From contig JAFAZN010000098.1 of assembly GCA_019239775.1 (NCBI GenBank), positions 19,594 through 83,593 of the forward strand: DNA of 64,000 nucleotides. The letters run 5' to 3'. The position numbers and the translations under genes are program-made. The stretch comes from Chloroflexota bacterium. Lineage in GTDB: Bacteria; Chloroflexota; UBA6077; CF-72. Below are positions 17,316 through 25,574 of this stretch, in pieces. The notes beneath the pieces are model-generated. The model worked only from the letters and a program-made list of their open reading frames with translations. It did no database searches and was not told the origin of the DNA. Each line of letters begins with the position of its first letter. Position 1 is the stretch's first letter.

Positions 17316-18251
17316 CTAGCTGTAGCGCACGCGCGGATCCACGATGCCGTAGCTGAGGTCTGCCACCAGCGTGCCGACAATCGTCGCCGCGGTCGTCATG
17401 GTCAGGATGGCCAGGAGGATCGGGTAATCCCTGGCTACGGCTGCCTCGTAAAACAGGCGTCCAACGCCTGGCCAGGAGAACACGTACTCGGTGATCAGGG
17501 CGCCCGAGACGACCGCCGGCAGGACGTACCCGAGCTGCGTCACGACGGGTAGCAGGGCGTTGCGGAGCACATGCCGGCTGGTGACCAACGTTCGCGGCAG
17601 GCCCTTCGCATCCGCCGTTCGGACGTAATCCTGATTGAGCACCTCTAGCACTTCCGAGCGCACGAAGCGCGTGAACGTCACCAGCGCGGCCAATCCCAGC
17701 ACCAGGGCTGGAAAGATGATGTAGCTGAACCACTGCCACGGTCCGCCGCGGCCCTGGCCGTTCGGGAACCAGCCCAGCACGCTGTTCAGCACCACGATCA
17801 GCGTGAGTCCGAACCACCAGGTCGGCAGGGCGTGACCGAGCGTGGTCACGAGCCTTGTCAGGTTGTCGGCGAGTTTTCCGCGGTGGGTGGCGGCGAGCAC
17901 GCCGAGAGGCACGCCGAGGAGCGCAACTAAGTAGCTCATGATGCCGAGCTGGATCGACGGCCACAGGCGCTCGGCCACGACGTCTGTGGCCGGACGCGAA
18001 TAGAAGTACGACCGACCGAAGTCCAGGTGCGCCGCGTTGCCAAGCCAGTGCAGGTACTGGATTGGCAATGGGTCGGTGAGGCCGAACTGCTGCTTGACGC
18101 GGGCGATGTCTTCAGCGCTGGTGCGCGGGTTATTTGCCAGCGCGGCCTCGGGGCCGCCCGGGGTCAGGTGGATCAAAAAGAAGATGGCGGTGATGACCAC
18201 CAACAGCAACAGCACCGACTGCAACAGCCGGCGGACCAAAAAGCGCCTCAC
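17316..18251 (-). CDS. peptide/nickel-type ABC importer permease (DppB-like)
   Basis: 311 residues from GTG 18251. Typical DppB features: N-terminal membrane segment MRRFLVRRLLQSVLLLLVV, LTPGGPEAA, GLTDPLPIQYLHWLGNAAHLDFGRS, the EAA loop VLNQDYVRTADAKGLPRTLVTSRHVLRNALLPV, and the C-terminal FSWPGVGRLFYEAAVARDYP. It forms the translocation channel with the DppC-like partner. The 267-bp gap to the binding-protein gene upstream contains a 16-bp-period repeat array. Confidence 0.93.
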   Translation of the reverse strand: MRRFLVRRLLQSVLLLLVVITAIFFLIHLTPGGPEAALANNPRTSAEDIARVKQQFGLTDPLPIQYLHWLGNAAHLDFGRSYFYSRPATDVVAERLWPSIQLGIMSYLVALLGVPLGVLAATHRGKLADNLTRLVTTLGHALPTWWFGLTLIVVLNSVLGWFPNGQGRGGPWQWFSYIIFPALVLGLAALVTFTRFVRSEVLEVLNQDYVRTADAKGLPRTLVTSRHVLRNALLPVVTQLGYVLPAVVSGALITEYVFSWPGVGRLFYEAAVARDYPILLAILTMTTAATIVGTLVADLSYGIVDPRVRYS

Positions 18252-18306
18252 GCGGCCGCGCGCCTCACGTCACCACGCGCCAGGGCTGCGCACCCAGTGT
18301 TGGTGT

Positions 18307-18490
18307 CTCCACGAAGGTCCTCCCCAAGGGCGCCCGCACCGCAGAGGTCCATCCCCATGGAGGTGCCGATACCCGGAGGTCATCCCCACGGACGCCCCAC
18401 CACACGGACGTTCATCACCACGGGTGCAAACCCACGACCGTGCCAACCCACGGACGTGCCAACCCACGGACGTGCCAACCCACGGACGTC
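18307..18490. repeat. 16-bp-period intergenic repeat array
   Basis: Twelve or so degenerate units in the gap between the binding-protein gene and dppB-like permease. The core ACGGACG (also ATGGAGG, CCGGAGG, ACGGGTG) recurs with spacing 16, 16, 15, 16, 16, 14, 16, 16, 16 bases from 18357 to 18488, and three consecutive units are nearly identical (ACCCACGGACGTGCCA). Same family as the arrays at 35580, 39843 and 51535. In the operon's direction (minus) it sits exactly between SBP and permease cistrons. Confidence 0.8.
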
Positions 18491-18518
18491 CACCCACTGG
18501 AGGGCTGCGTGCAGCGGG

Positions 18519-20276
18519 CTACTGGGCCACGCTCCATGACAGCAGCGCGTCGTCATAGTCGAGGCGATCGCCTTTGTGCGCCACCACACCCTGGATCTTC
18601 TTCGAGACCGGGCTAAAGGCCTTCAGCGCATAGAGATAATGTGACGGCAGGTCCGCATTGACCAGCTGTTGCACCTGGTCATAGATCTGTTTGCGCTTGG
18701 CGTCGTCGAGCTCGGTTGATCCCTGCTTGAACAGCTGATCCACCTGGGGGTTGGAGTACCCGGTCACATTCTGCTGGCCGCCAGTAATGAGCTGGGCCCG
18801 CGGCCCGAGCTCCGGGTCGAGCGAGCCGCCGCCGTACGTCGCCAGCGAGATATCGAAGTCGCGTTGGTGCGAAACCTGGTCGGTGTACGCGTTGAAGTCC
18901 AGGCCCTTGACCTCAATCTCGATGCCGAGCTGCTTGTACTGCTGCTGCAAGTACGTGGCGATCTTGGCGCGCGGAGCGCTCGAGGTGGGGTAGAGCACCT
19001 GCAGTTTGACGGGCTGTCCATCTTTGCCCATGAGCGAAGACCCTGAAAGCGTGTACCCGGCATCCGCCAGCAACTGCTTTGCGCGATTCATGTCCAGGTC
19101 GTATGGCTCGACGTTGGGGTTGACCCACTTGGTGTTGGTTGGCTGAATGAAGCTGTCCTGGGGCGTGGCCAGCCCACCTTCGGCGACGTCGAGAACGTCC
19201 TGTCGGCTGACAGCTCGCGCAAGCGCCTCGCGCACTCGCTTGTCGCTGAGGAAGGGCCTGGCGGTGTTGAACTCGAGAGCGCGGTAGCTGGCGTTCGCCG
19301 CGGTCCACTCGACCATGTTCAGGTCGGGGTTGGCTTTGGCTTCCGCATACTGCGCGGGCGGAATGTTCGGCGCGTAGTTAGCGCGTCCGCTCTTCAGTTC
19401 TTCATAAGCGACTGTTGGCTGCTGGCCAGGCAGGATCTCGAGTTGCGGAATCTTCGGCTGGCCGCCTGGATACGTGCTGACCGGCGTGAACGTGGCGCCC
19501 TCGGCGATCTTGAAGTCCTGGACCTTGTACGGGCCGAGCACCACGCTTGGGTTCAGAATCTCGGGGTTCGCGCTGGTGTCATTCCATGCCTTGCCGTCCC
19601 AGACCTTCTTCGGAATCGGACTGACCGTTGAGGCGATGCCGAGCGCCACGTCGCGTGCCTTCTGTTCGTTGAGCGTGACCTCGATCGTGCGCGTATCGGC
19701 CGCGGTCTTGAACGATGCGATCTCGGTGAGGTCGTCGAGGCCAACGAAGTTGTTCTCGGGCTTGCTGGCGTTGTCCCAGGCGAACTGGAAATCGTCCACG
19801 GTAATCGGCGAGCCATCCGACCACTTCAAGTCATTCCGCAGGGTGAACGTGTACGTCTTGCCGTCGGCCGAGACCTTCGGCATGTCGGTCGCCATCGCGG
19901 GCTTGTACTCGAGGTTGTCCCAGTCGAATGCGAGCAGCCCGCCGGCGCCATGGCCACCCCAGAGCAAGATCGCGATGTCGGTCCAGGATTGTGTGTAGGA
20001 GGCCGCATCGGGGTACGGGTGCAGCGTCTTACTCAGGTTGGCCAGTGAGGCAATGGTCAGGGTCTGGCCAGACGCAGCCGGCGCGGGCGCGCTCGTCGCC
20101 GCGGCGGCTGGCGCGGCTGTCGATGTAGCGCCGCCGGCCGGCGCGGACGTCGGCGGCGGCGCTGGGGTGGCCTGAGAGGCCGGCGCACCTGACGGCCCTG
20201 GTGCCGTACATGCTCCGAGAACGAGACTCAGGCCCGCGAGTCCACGCAAGACGCGGGGGCGAATGGCGCCGAACAT
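18519..20276 (-). CDS. peptide-type ABC importer substrate-binding lipoprotein (family 5)
   Basis: 585 residues from ATG 20276 (MFGAIRPRVLRG); the longer track ORF reads antisense into selB. The lipobox LSLVLGACTAPG marks a lipoprotein anchored outside the membrane, followed by a long Pro/Ala/Ser/Thr linker and then the SBP family 5 fold (YTFTLRNDLKWSDGSPITVDDFQFAWD; DKRVREALARAVSRQDVL; NMNRAKQLLADAGY-like segment). Binds oligopeptides or similar solutes for the downstream permeases. It starts 11 bp after selB ends, so the importer may be read through from sel genes. Confidence 0.9.
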   Translation of the reverse strand: MFGAIRPRVLRGLAGLSLVLGACTAPGPSGAPASQATPAPPPTSAPAGGATSTAAPAAAATSAPAPAASGQTLTIASLANLSKTLHPYPDAASYTQSWTDIAILLWGGHGAGGLLAFDWDNLEYKPAMATDMPKVSADGKTYTFTLRNDLKWSDGSPITVDDFQFAWDNASKPENNFVGLDDLTEIASFKTAADTRTIEVTLNEQKARDVALGIASTVSPIPKKVWDGKAWNDTSANPEILNPSVVLGPYKVQDFKIAEGATFTPVSTYPGGQPKIPQLEILPGQQPTVAYEELKSGRANYAPNIPPAQYAEAKANPDLNMVEWTAANASYRALEFNTARPFLSDKRVREALARAVSRQDVLDVAEGGLATPQDSFIQPTNTKWVNPNVEPYDLDMNRAKQLLADAGYTLSGSSLMGKDGQPVKLQVLYPTSSAPRAKIATYLQQQYKQLGIEIEVKGLDFNAYTDQVSHQRDFDISLATYGGGSLDPELGPRAQLITGGQQNVTGYSNPQVDQLFKQGSTELDDAKRKQIYDQVQQLVNADLPSHYLYALKAFSPVSKKIQGVVAHKGDRLDYDDALLSWSVAQ

Positions 20277-20286
20277 GGCATCTACC

Positions 20287-22182
20287 TTAGTACAGGACGC
20301 GCTCGTCGCCGACCCGGCGGGTGATCTTGTGCTCGTCGGTATAGCTGACCAGCGCCAGGGTGTACTTGCGCGACGCGTCAAGCAAGTCGCGAATCTGCGC
20401 CACCGTCCTTGGGCCATTGGCCGCAATATCAGCCCGAATGCGCGTCACGATGCCGTCGAGCGTTTCGCGGTCATAGACCAGGCCTGCTGCGACTTCGACG
20501 ACGCGTCCCTGCGCGATCAGCGCATCCACCAGCTCGGAGGAGATGCGCAACTCCGCTTCGAGGTCCGCTCGGTCGGGCGGCGACACCCCCGCCTCGCGCA
20601 GGACGTCGAGCAGTCCCGCGACCTGGCGTTCTTCGACGTCCGAAAAGTTGACCGTGTGCGAAACCAGGCGCACGTACGGGCCGTCCTCCGTGGCGACACC
20701 GTCGGCCTTGAGTCGCTCCAGCTCGCGCACGAACAGCCGTGGCTCGGCGCCGAGTCGTGTGCGCAGCTCCTCTTTGGACAGCCCTCGGCGGAGCGGGTAC
20801 CTCCGGTGAAACGCGCCGAGCGCGTCGTTGACCAGCCCGCTGAGCTGCTGCCAACCTGAGGTTGTCGCCACGAACGAGCGACCATCCACACGCGCCGACC
20901 CATTCGAAGCGTCGAGCAGCAGGACCTCATGTGCTTCCAGCAATCGGGTGATCGCAGCACGAACCTCAGTGGCAGGCATCCCCGAGCGGGCCGCGAGCGC
21001 GTCGACGTCAGACGGTTCGTGTGCCCGCAAACGTTCCAGGACGATCTCCTCAGGCGAACCCTGCGCCAGGACCTCGAGCTGCTGGAGCACGTTCGCCTGG
21101 CGTCGACGGTGCCGCCGCGCATGCGCTTCGACAATGGTGCCGCCGCCGATGGTCATGCTCGGAGAGGGCAACCGCAGCACGAACAGGTCGCCGCGCGCCA
21201 GCGCCACGTCGTCCTGCAGTCGCACCTGGACCCAGGCCTCGTCGCCAGGTTGGAGCTCGTCGCGATCCAGCAGTGACAGCTTGGCTAGCGTCTCAGCCGC
21301 GCCAGTGTGGAAGCTGACTTCGGTGTTGTGCTTGATCGCGTGTGCGTCGCGGATGAGGCGCAGGCGGGCATCGACCGCGCGGGTGGGCCGCAAACTCCCT
21401 GGCGCCGCGAGCACCTGGCCGCGGCGCAGGTCTTCGACGGCGACACCGCTGAGATTGACTGCCGTCCGCGTCCCGGCCGGGATCATTTCGAGCTTCTTGC
21501 GATGGCTCTGCAGGCCACGAACGCGCGAGCGCAGTCCACCTGGTTGCAGCTCCACCTCCATGCCCAGGTGAAGCTCGCCATCGATCAGCGTGCCGGTCAC
21601 CACCGTACCGAACCCCGCGACGGTGAACACGCGGTCTACCGGCAGGCGCGGGCGCCCACTGTTCGGGCGTGAGCGCTCCTTCTCCAAGAGGCGCTGGATC
21701 TCGGCGGTTAGTGCATCAAGACCCAGGCGCGTCGTGGAAGAACACGGGATGATCGATGCGCCGCCGAGGCATGTGCTGCTGAGGAACTCCTCCACATCGG
21801 CCTGGACGAGGTCCAGCCATTCGTCGTCCACCAGGTCGCGCTTGGTAAGGGCGACAACGCCGTTGGAGATGCCGAGTAGATCGAGAATTGCCACATGCTC
21901 ACGGGTCTGCGGCATGACGCCCTCGTCGGCGGCGATCACCAGCAGCGCGATATCGATGCCGCCGACGCCGGCCAGCATGTTGTGGATGAAGCGCTCGTGG
22001 CCGGGGACGTCCACGATCGAGACCTCCTGGCCATTCGGCAATTGGAGCCAGGCAAAGCCGAGATCGATGGTCATGCCGCGCTCCTTTTCTTCCTGGAGGC
22101 GGTCAGGATCGATGCCCGTGAGCGCGCGAATCAGCGTGGACTTGCCGTGATCGACATGGCCCGCAGTCCCGATGACTCTCAT
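20287..22182 (-). CDS. selB: selenocysteine-specific translation elongation factor
   Basis: 631 residues from ATG 22182, near the usual 610-640. SelB delivers Sec-tRNA to UGA codons marked by a SECIS hairpin. The EF-Tu-like GTPase motifs are GTAGHVDHGKSTLIRAL (G1), DVPGHERFIHNM (G3) and LTKRDLVDD (G4), followed by beta-barrel domains II and III and a C-terminal part of about 250 residues built of winged helices (for example AARSGMPATEVRAAITRLLEA) that would bind the SECIS. The start overlaps the selA stop by 4 bases. The track's extension upstream of MRVIGTAGHVDHGKS is inside selA antiparallel frame space and was discarded. Confidence 0.95.
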   Translation of the reverse strand: MRVIGTAGHVDHGKSTLIRALTGIDPDRLQEEKERGMTIDLGFAWLQLPNGQEVSIVDVPGHERFIHNMLAGVGGIDIALLVIAADEGVMPQTREHVAILDLLGISNGVVALTKRDLVDDEWLDLVQADVEEFLSSTCLGGASIIPCSSTTRLGLDALTAEIQRLLEKERSRPNSGRPRLPVDRVFTVAGFGTVVTGTLIDGELHLGMEVELQPGGLRSRVRGLQSHRKKLEMIPAGTRTAVNLSGVAVEDLRRGQVLAAPGSLRPTRAVDARLRLIRDAHAIKHNTEVSFHTGAAETLAKLSLLDRDELQPGDEAWVQVRLQDDVALARGDLFVLRLPSPSMTIGGGTIVEAHARRHRRRQANVLQQLEVLAQGSPEEIVLERLRAHEPSDVDALAARSGMPATEVRAAITRLLEAHEVLLLDASNGSARVDGRSFVATTSGWQQLSGLVNDALGAFHRRYPLRRGLSKEELRTRLGAEPRLFVRELERLKADGVATEDGPYVRLVSHTVNFSDVEERQVAGLLDVLREAGVSPPDRADLEAELRISSELVDALIAQGRVVEVAAGLVYDRETLDGIVTRIRADIAANGPRTVAQIRDLLDASRKYTLALVSYTDEHKITRRVGDERVLY

Positions 22183-23516
22183 CGTGTGCTGGCCACCGCA
22201 CGCTCTAACTGACCGTCTTGCTCCGGGAGGATTGCCCTCAGGTCCAGGAGGACACGGTCGTCTTCGATGCGCGCAATCACCGGTGGGTCTGCTTGGCGGA
22301 GGCTTGCCGCGAGTGCCTTGGCTGAGTTGGCCTCCAGGGCGACGGCCCAACTGGATTGCGTTTGCCCTGGCAGCGAGCCGCCGCCAACCGCGGACCGCGT
22401 CTCTACGACCTCTGCACCCAGCCCGTGCGCGATGGCCTCCGCGCGAGAGCGCAGAACGTCCGATGGCGTTGCGATCATGCGCCACACCGGAATCTCACGC
22501 TCGGCGTCGCCGCGCACGTAGGCTGCCAGCGTTGCGCCCAGCGCAGCCAGGGTGAGCTTGTCAGGACGTATCGCCCGCATCAGCGGATGGCGTCGGAGCT
22601 GGCCGATTTCCGCGGCGCGACCCACGATGATGCCCGCTTGTGGTCCGCCCAGCAGCTTGTCCCCGGAAAAAGCCACCAGCGTTGTACCCGCGGCGATGCT
22701 GGTCTGCACCATCGGCTCGTGCGTCAGGCCGAATCGCGTGGTGTCCAGCAGTGCGCCTGAGCCGAGGTCATCTACCAGCGGGAGCCCGTGCCGGCTGGCG
22801 ACATCCACAAGTTCCTGGCCGGTGGGCTGGTGGATGAACCCGACCTGGAGAAAGTTCGAGGCGTGGACCTTGAGCAAGACGGCGGTGTTCGGCGTGATGG
22901 CGTTTTCGAAGTCCGCCGCGTAGGTTCGGTTGGTGGTGCCCACCTCGACGAGACTGACACCGGACTGGCGCATGACGTCCGGGATGCGGAAACCACCGCC
23001 AATCTCTACCAGCTGGCCGCGCGAGATGATCGCCTCTCGGCCCTGTGCCAGCGCCGAAAGCACCAGCAGCACCGCGGCCGCGTTGTTGTTGGTCACCAGG
23101 CCGTCCTCAGCGCCGGTGAGACGCTTCAGTAGATCGGTAACCAGGTTGTGGCGGGAGCCGCGCTCACCTTCGCCGAGGTCATACTCGAGGTTCGAGTAGC
23201 CCAGCCCCGCGTCCTGGGCCGCCTGCATCGCTGCGCGGCTCAGCGGTGCACGCCCGAGGTTCGTGTGAATGACCACGCCCGACGCGTTCAGGACTGCCTT
23301 GAGCCGCGGCGCGGTTTCGCGCACAACGCGCTCGTGGACAAGGCGTGGCAAGTCATCGAGGGCATGTGGCCAGCCGCCGTTTTTGGTCGCCTGGCGGGCC
23401 TCGTCCAGCACCTCGCGCGCAGCATGCACCACCAGGTCATGCGGCAGCGTTTTGAGGCTGTCGTCCTGGAGGAGTCTGTCGACGGAAGGAAGTTCCCGTG
23501 GCGTGAGGGCGGCCAC
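22179..23516 (-). CDS. selA: L-seryl-tRNA(Sec) selenium transferase
   Basis: About 445 residues from a GTG at 23516 (VAALTPRELPSVDRLLQ), which matches where SelA proteins begin; the track's TTG start at 23594 would overlap the upstream gene. SelA uses PLP to convert Ser-tRNA(Sec) to Sec-tRNA(Sec) with selenophosphate. Visible: NASGVVIHTNLGRAPLS, GERGSRHNLVTDLL, NNNAAAVLLVL and the PLP lysine in LVAFSGDKLLGGPQAGIIVG. It is coupled to selB. selD and the tRNA gene selC were not found in the window. Confidence 0.95.
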   Translation of the reverse strand: MAALTPRELPSVDRLLQDDSLKTLPHDLVVHAAREVLDEARQATKNGGWPHALDDLPRLVHERVVRETAPRLKAVLNASGVVIHTNLGRAPLSRAAMQAAQDAGLGYSNLEYDLGEGERGSRHNLVTDLLKRLTGAEDGLVTNNNAAAVLLVLSALAQGREAIISRGQLVEIGGGFRIPDVMRQSGVSLVEVGTTNRTYAADFENAITPNTAVLLKVHASNFLQVGFIHQPTGQELVDVASRHGLPLVDDLGSGALLDTTRFGLTHEPMVQTSIAAGTTLVAFSGDKLLGGPQAGIIVGRAAEIGQLRRHPLMRAIRPDKLTLAALGATLAAYVRGDAEREIPVWRMIATPSDVLRSRAEAIAHGLGAEVVETRSAVGGGSLPGQTQSSWAVALEANSAKALAASLRQADPPVIARIEDDRVLLDLRAILPEQDGQLERAVASTR

Positions 23517-23535
23517 GGACAGCGATTCTAGAACT

Positions 23536-24072
23536 TCAGGTTTGTGAGCCTGATTTGTGGCGGCCGCGTTCGATGAGCCACAGGCCTGCGCCAACCAGCA
23601 GCAGCGGCCAGGTGAGGTGAAAGATTGCGCCGAAGGTGTCCTTCAGCCAGGGTGCCTGCATCACGAAGCTGAGCCATGCGATGACGGCCAGGGCGGCGGC
23701 TGGCCAGATCGCCCAGCGATGCCTGAACGGATCGCCGAAAAGGTAGATGACGCCGAAGCCTGTGGCCAGGCTGCCGGCCAGGAGCGCGCCGTGGATGTAG
23801 TCAGGGGTGAGGTCGTGCGAAGACAGCAGGGTGCCGAGGCCGAGGCCGCCCAACACGCCCGCGGCGACCACCAGGTTGGACGCCCGATGTGGCTGATTGA
23901 AGTAGGCAAAGAACAGCGCGGCGGCGAAGGCCACAAAGAACAGGCCCGGGTTGGTTAGGTGGAGAACTTGCCCGATCAGAATCGTCAACCCAATGCCGAT
24001 CAGCGCCGCAGCGGCGACAGAGCCCGAGCGCCCGCGCAAAGCCGAGGTGGTGGACACACACCTTTGACGCAC
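23536..24072 (-). CDS. multi-pass membrane protein of unknown function
   Basis: 178 residues from GTG 24072 (a GTG at 24057 is also possible). About six hydrophobic segments (AAALIGIGLTILIGQVLHL, GLFFVAFAAALFFAYF, LVVAAGVLGGLGLGTLL, and others) alternate with short loops, ending in WLIERGRHKSGSQT. The pattern resembles small LiaI/DUF5668-type stress membrane proteins, but I cannot assign a family with certainty. It ends 19 bp before selA, so it may share its message. Confidence 0.6.
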   Translation of the reverse strand: MRQRCVSTTSALRGRSGSVAAAALIGIGLTILIGQVLHLTNPGLFFVAFAAALFFAYFNQPHRASNLVVAAGVLGGLGLGTLLSSHDLTPDYIHGALLAGSLATGFGVIYLFGDPFRHRWAIWPAAALAVIAWLSFVMQAPWLKDTFGAIFHLTWPLLLVGAGLWLIERGRHKSGSQT

Positions 24073-24100
24073 CGCCAGTCGTTTTGGTTGCGCCGACTCC

Positions 24101-24430
24101 GCGCACCACCGCCCGGGCTCAGAGGTTTAGTGCGCGGCAGCTTCGCCTGCGCCGGCTTCGCTTCGCGGCGACCCACCCGGCGGACACCTCGACGGTTTCG
24201 CGGTTGGACCCTGGGCCAACGCACTGCCACTGGGCAATGTCGCTGGGTGCCGACTGGTATCTGTGCCGTGCGGCGAAACATCATTGGGGCCAATCTGCAG
24301 GGCACTGCGTGACACGAACCGTTGGTGCGCTGGCGCGCGGGCGGCGCCTGCGCGGTCGCCGCCGCGAAGCGGAGCGGTTATATGCGGAGCTACCGCGCAC
24401 TAAACCTTCAACCCCGGGCGGTGGTGCGCG
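24101..24430. repeat. long imperfect inverted repeat, MITE-like
   Basis: The 368-bp gap between the membrane-protein gene and the sugar permease holds two arms of about 70-75 bases in inverse orientation: left 24101-24172 and right about 24355-24430. Both outer ends read GCGCACCACCGCCCGGG, followed by a shared GGTTTAGTGCGCGG and an inner GCTTCGCGGCG; I estimate about 80 percent identity by eye. The centre of about 180 bp has no convincing ORF. This could be a small non-autonomous mobile element or a large mRNA hairpin; no target-site duplication was identified. Confidence 0.55.
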
Positions 24431-24440
24431 GAGGCGGGGG

Positions 24441-25334
24441 TTAGCCTTTGATGCCGGTGGTGGCAACTCCTGGGCGGAAGTATTGCTGTAGGGCCAAGAA
24501 GACGAGCACGACGGGTAAGACCAGGATCGTCGAGCCTGCCATCAGCAGGCCATAGTCCGTTGCGTTTTGGCCTACCGCGAAGGTCGCTACGGCGACTGGC
24601 AGGGTGTACATGCGCTCTGAGCTACTCACCACCAGCGGCCAGAGGAAGTTGTTCCAGGACGCCAGGAACGTCAGGATGCCCAGCGTCGCCAGCGGCGCGT
24701 AGCTGATCGGGAACACCACCCTGAAAAAGATGCCGAGCTCACTGGCGCCGTCGATCCGCGCGGCCTCGAGCAGGTCGTCGGGAATGCCCAGCATGAACTG
24801 GCGCATCAGGAAGACGCCGAACGGACCTGCCGCGAACGGCAGGATCAACGCGGGATAGCTGTTGACCAGCCCCAACGTGCTCATCAACACGAACAGTGGC
24901 ACCAGCGTGACGGTGCTCGGCACCATCAACGTGGCCATCACAATCAGGAAGATCTGCTCGCGCCCCGCAAAGTGCAGCTTCGCCAGCGCGTAGCCGAGCA
25001 TCGAGCAGAACAGCAGGTTGGCGCCCACCACGAACACGGCCACCACCAGTGAGTTGAAGAAGAACAGCGGGAAATTGAGCTTCTGAAACAGCGTGGTGTA
25101 GTTGTCGAGCGTTGGCCTGACCGGCAGCAGCGTGGGCGGGAACGCGTGAAGCTCCTGGGCATCTTTGAACGACGAGGCCACCATCCACAGGAACGGTCCC
25201 GCGACCAGCACCAGGCCCAGCGCGAAGACGATGAAGACCCACCAGTTACGCGGCAGCAGCGCCGGCGCGCGATGCGTTTGCGCATCCTTGACGCCAACAC
25301 GTGAGAAAGTTGCGCTATGCGCCGAGACGCTCAT
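24441..25334 (-). CDS. sugar ABC importer permease (MalG-like, CUT1)
   Basis: 297 residues from ATG 25334 (MSVSAHSATF); the track extends 10 codons upstream. Six membrane segments and the CUT1 features are visible: GPFLWMVASSFKDAQELHAFPP, TLDNYTTLFQKLNF, and the EAA loop DDLLEAARIDGASELGIFFRVVFPIS that docks the ATPase. Ends with QYFRPGVATTGIKG as MalG-type proteins do. It works with the MalF-like permease and binding protein upstream. The 240-bp gap before it contains three adjacent perfect palindromes. Confidence 0.93.
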   Translation of the reverse strand: MSVSAHSATFSRVGVKDAQTHRAPALLPRNWWVFIVFALGLVLVAGPFLWMVASSFKDAQELHAFPPTLLPVRPTLDNYTTLFQKLNFPLFFFNSLVVAVFVVGANLLFCSMLGYALAKLHFAGREQIFLIVMATLMVPSTVTLVPLFVLMSTLGLVNSYPALILPFAAGPFGVFLMRQFMLGIPDDLLEAARIDGASELGIFFRVVFPISYAPLATLGILTFLASWNNFLWPLVVSSSERMYTLPVAVATFAVGQNATDYGLLMAGSTILVLPVVLVFLALQQYFRPGVATTGIKG

Positions 25335-25455
25335 GCCTGTCGCCCACACGCGGTCACGCCACACACTGTGTTGGCGTTCGACGCCAATGCCCGGCGCAGC
25401 GCGTCAGCAGGGGGGACGCCGCGGGAAGGAGCGACGGAACGGAGCGACTGGCGGC

Positions 25456-25472
25456 GGGGGCGGCACGCCCCC
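25456..25472. other. GC-rich hairpin between the two sugar permease genes
   Basis: Arms GGGGGCG and CGCCCCC around a GCA loop, 18 bases away from the triple palindrome on the side of the MalG-like gene. Together with those palindromes it makes the permease-permease gap unusually rich in potential secondary structure. Confidence 0.5.
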
Positions 25473-25490
25473 TGACCAGTGCGAAGCACG

Positions 25491-25562
25491 CCAGCCGAGC
25501 ATGCTCGGCTGGCCACCGTGGCGCATGCGCCACGGTGCGGAGCCCGCTCATGAGCGGGCTCC
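25491..25562. repeat. three adjacent perfect palindromes
   Basis: Three self-complementary sequences with no loop lie head to tail, separated by single bases: 25491-25512 (22 bp, half-site CCAGCCGAGCA), 25514-25537 (24 bp, half-site CACCGTGGCGCA) and 25539-25562 (24 bp, half-site GGAGCCCGCTCA). Each is perfect over its whole length and each has CATG at its centre. They lie 12 bp downstream of the MalF-like gene end on its strand. They could be mRNA hairpins that adjust permease expression or a protein-binding or mobile palindrome cluster. Confidence 0.9.
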
Positions 25563-25574
25563 CTCCAAATGACT

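Noticed and set aside
18307-18490. CRISPR array
   Set aside because: Units are 16 bases with no unique spacers between conserved repeats, and there are no cas genes in the window.
24084-24491. 135-residue ORF over the inverted repeat element
   Set aside because: It crosses both arms, is low in similarity to any protein I know, and overlaps the permease end; probably not coding.
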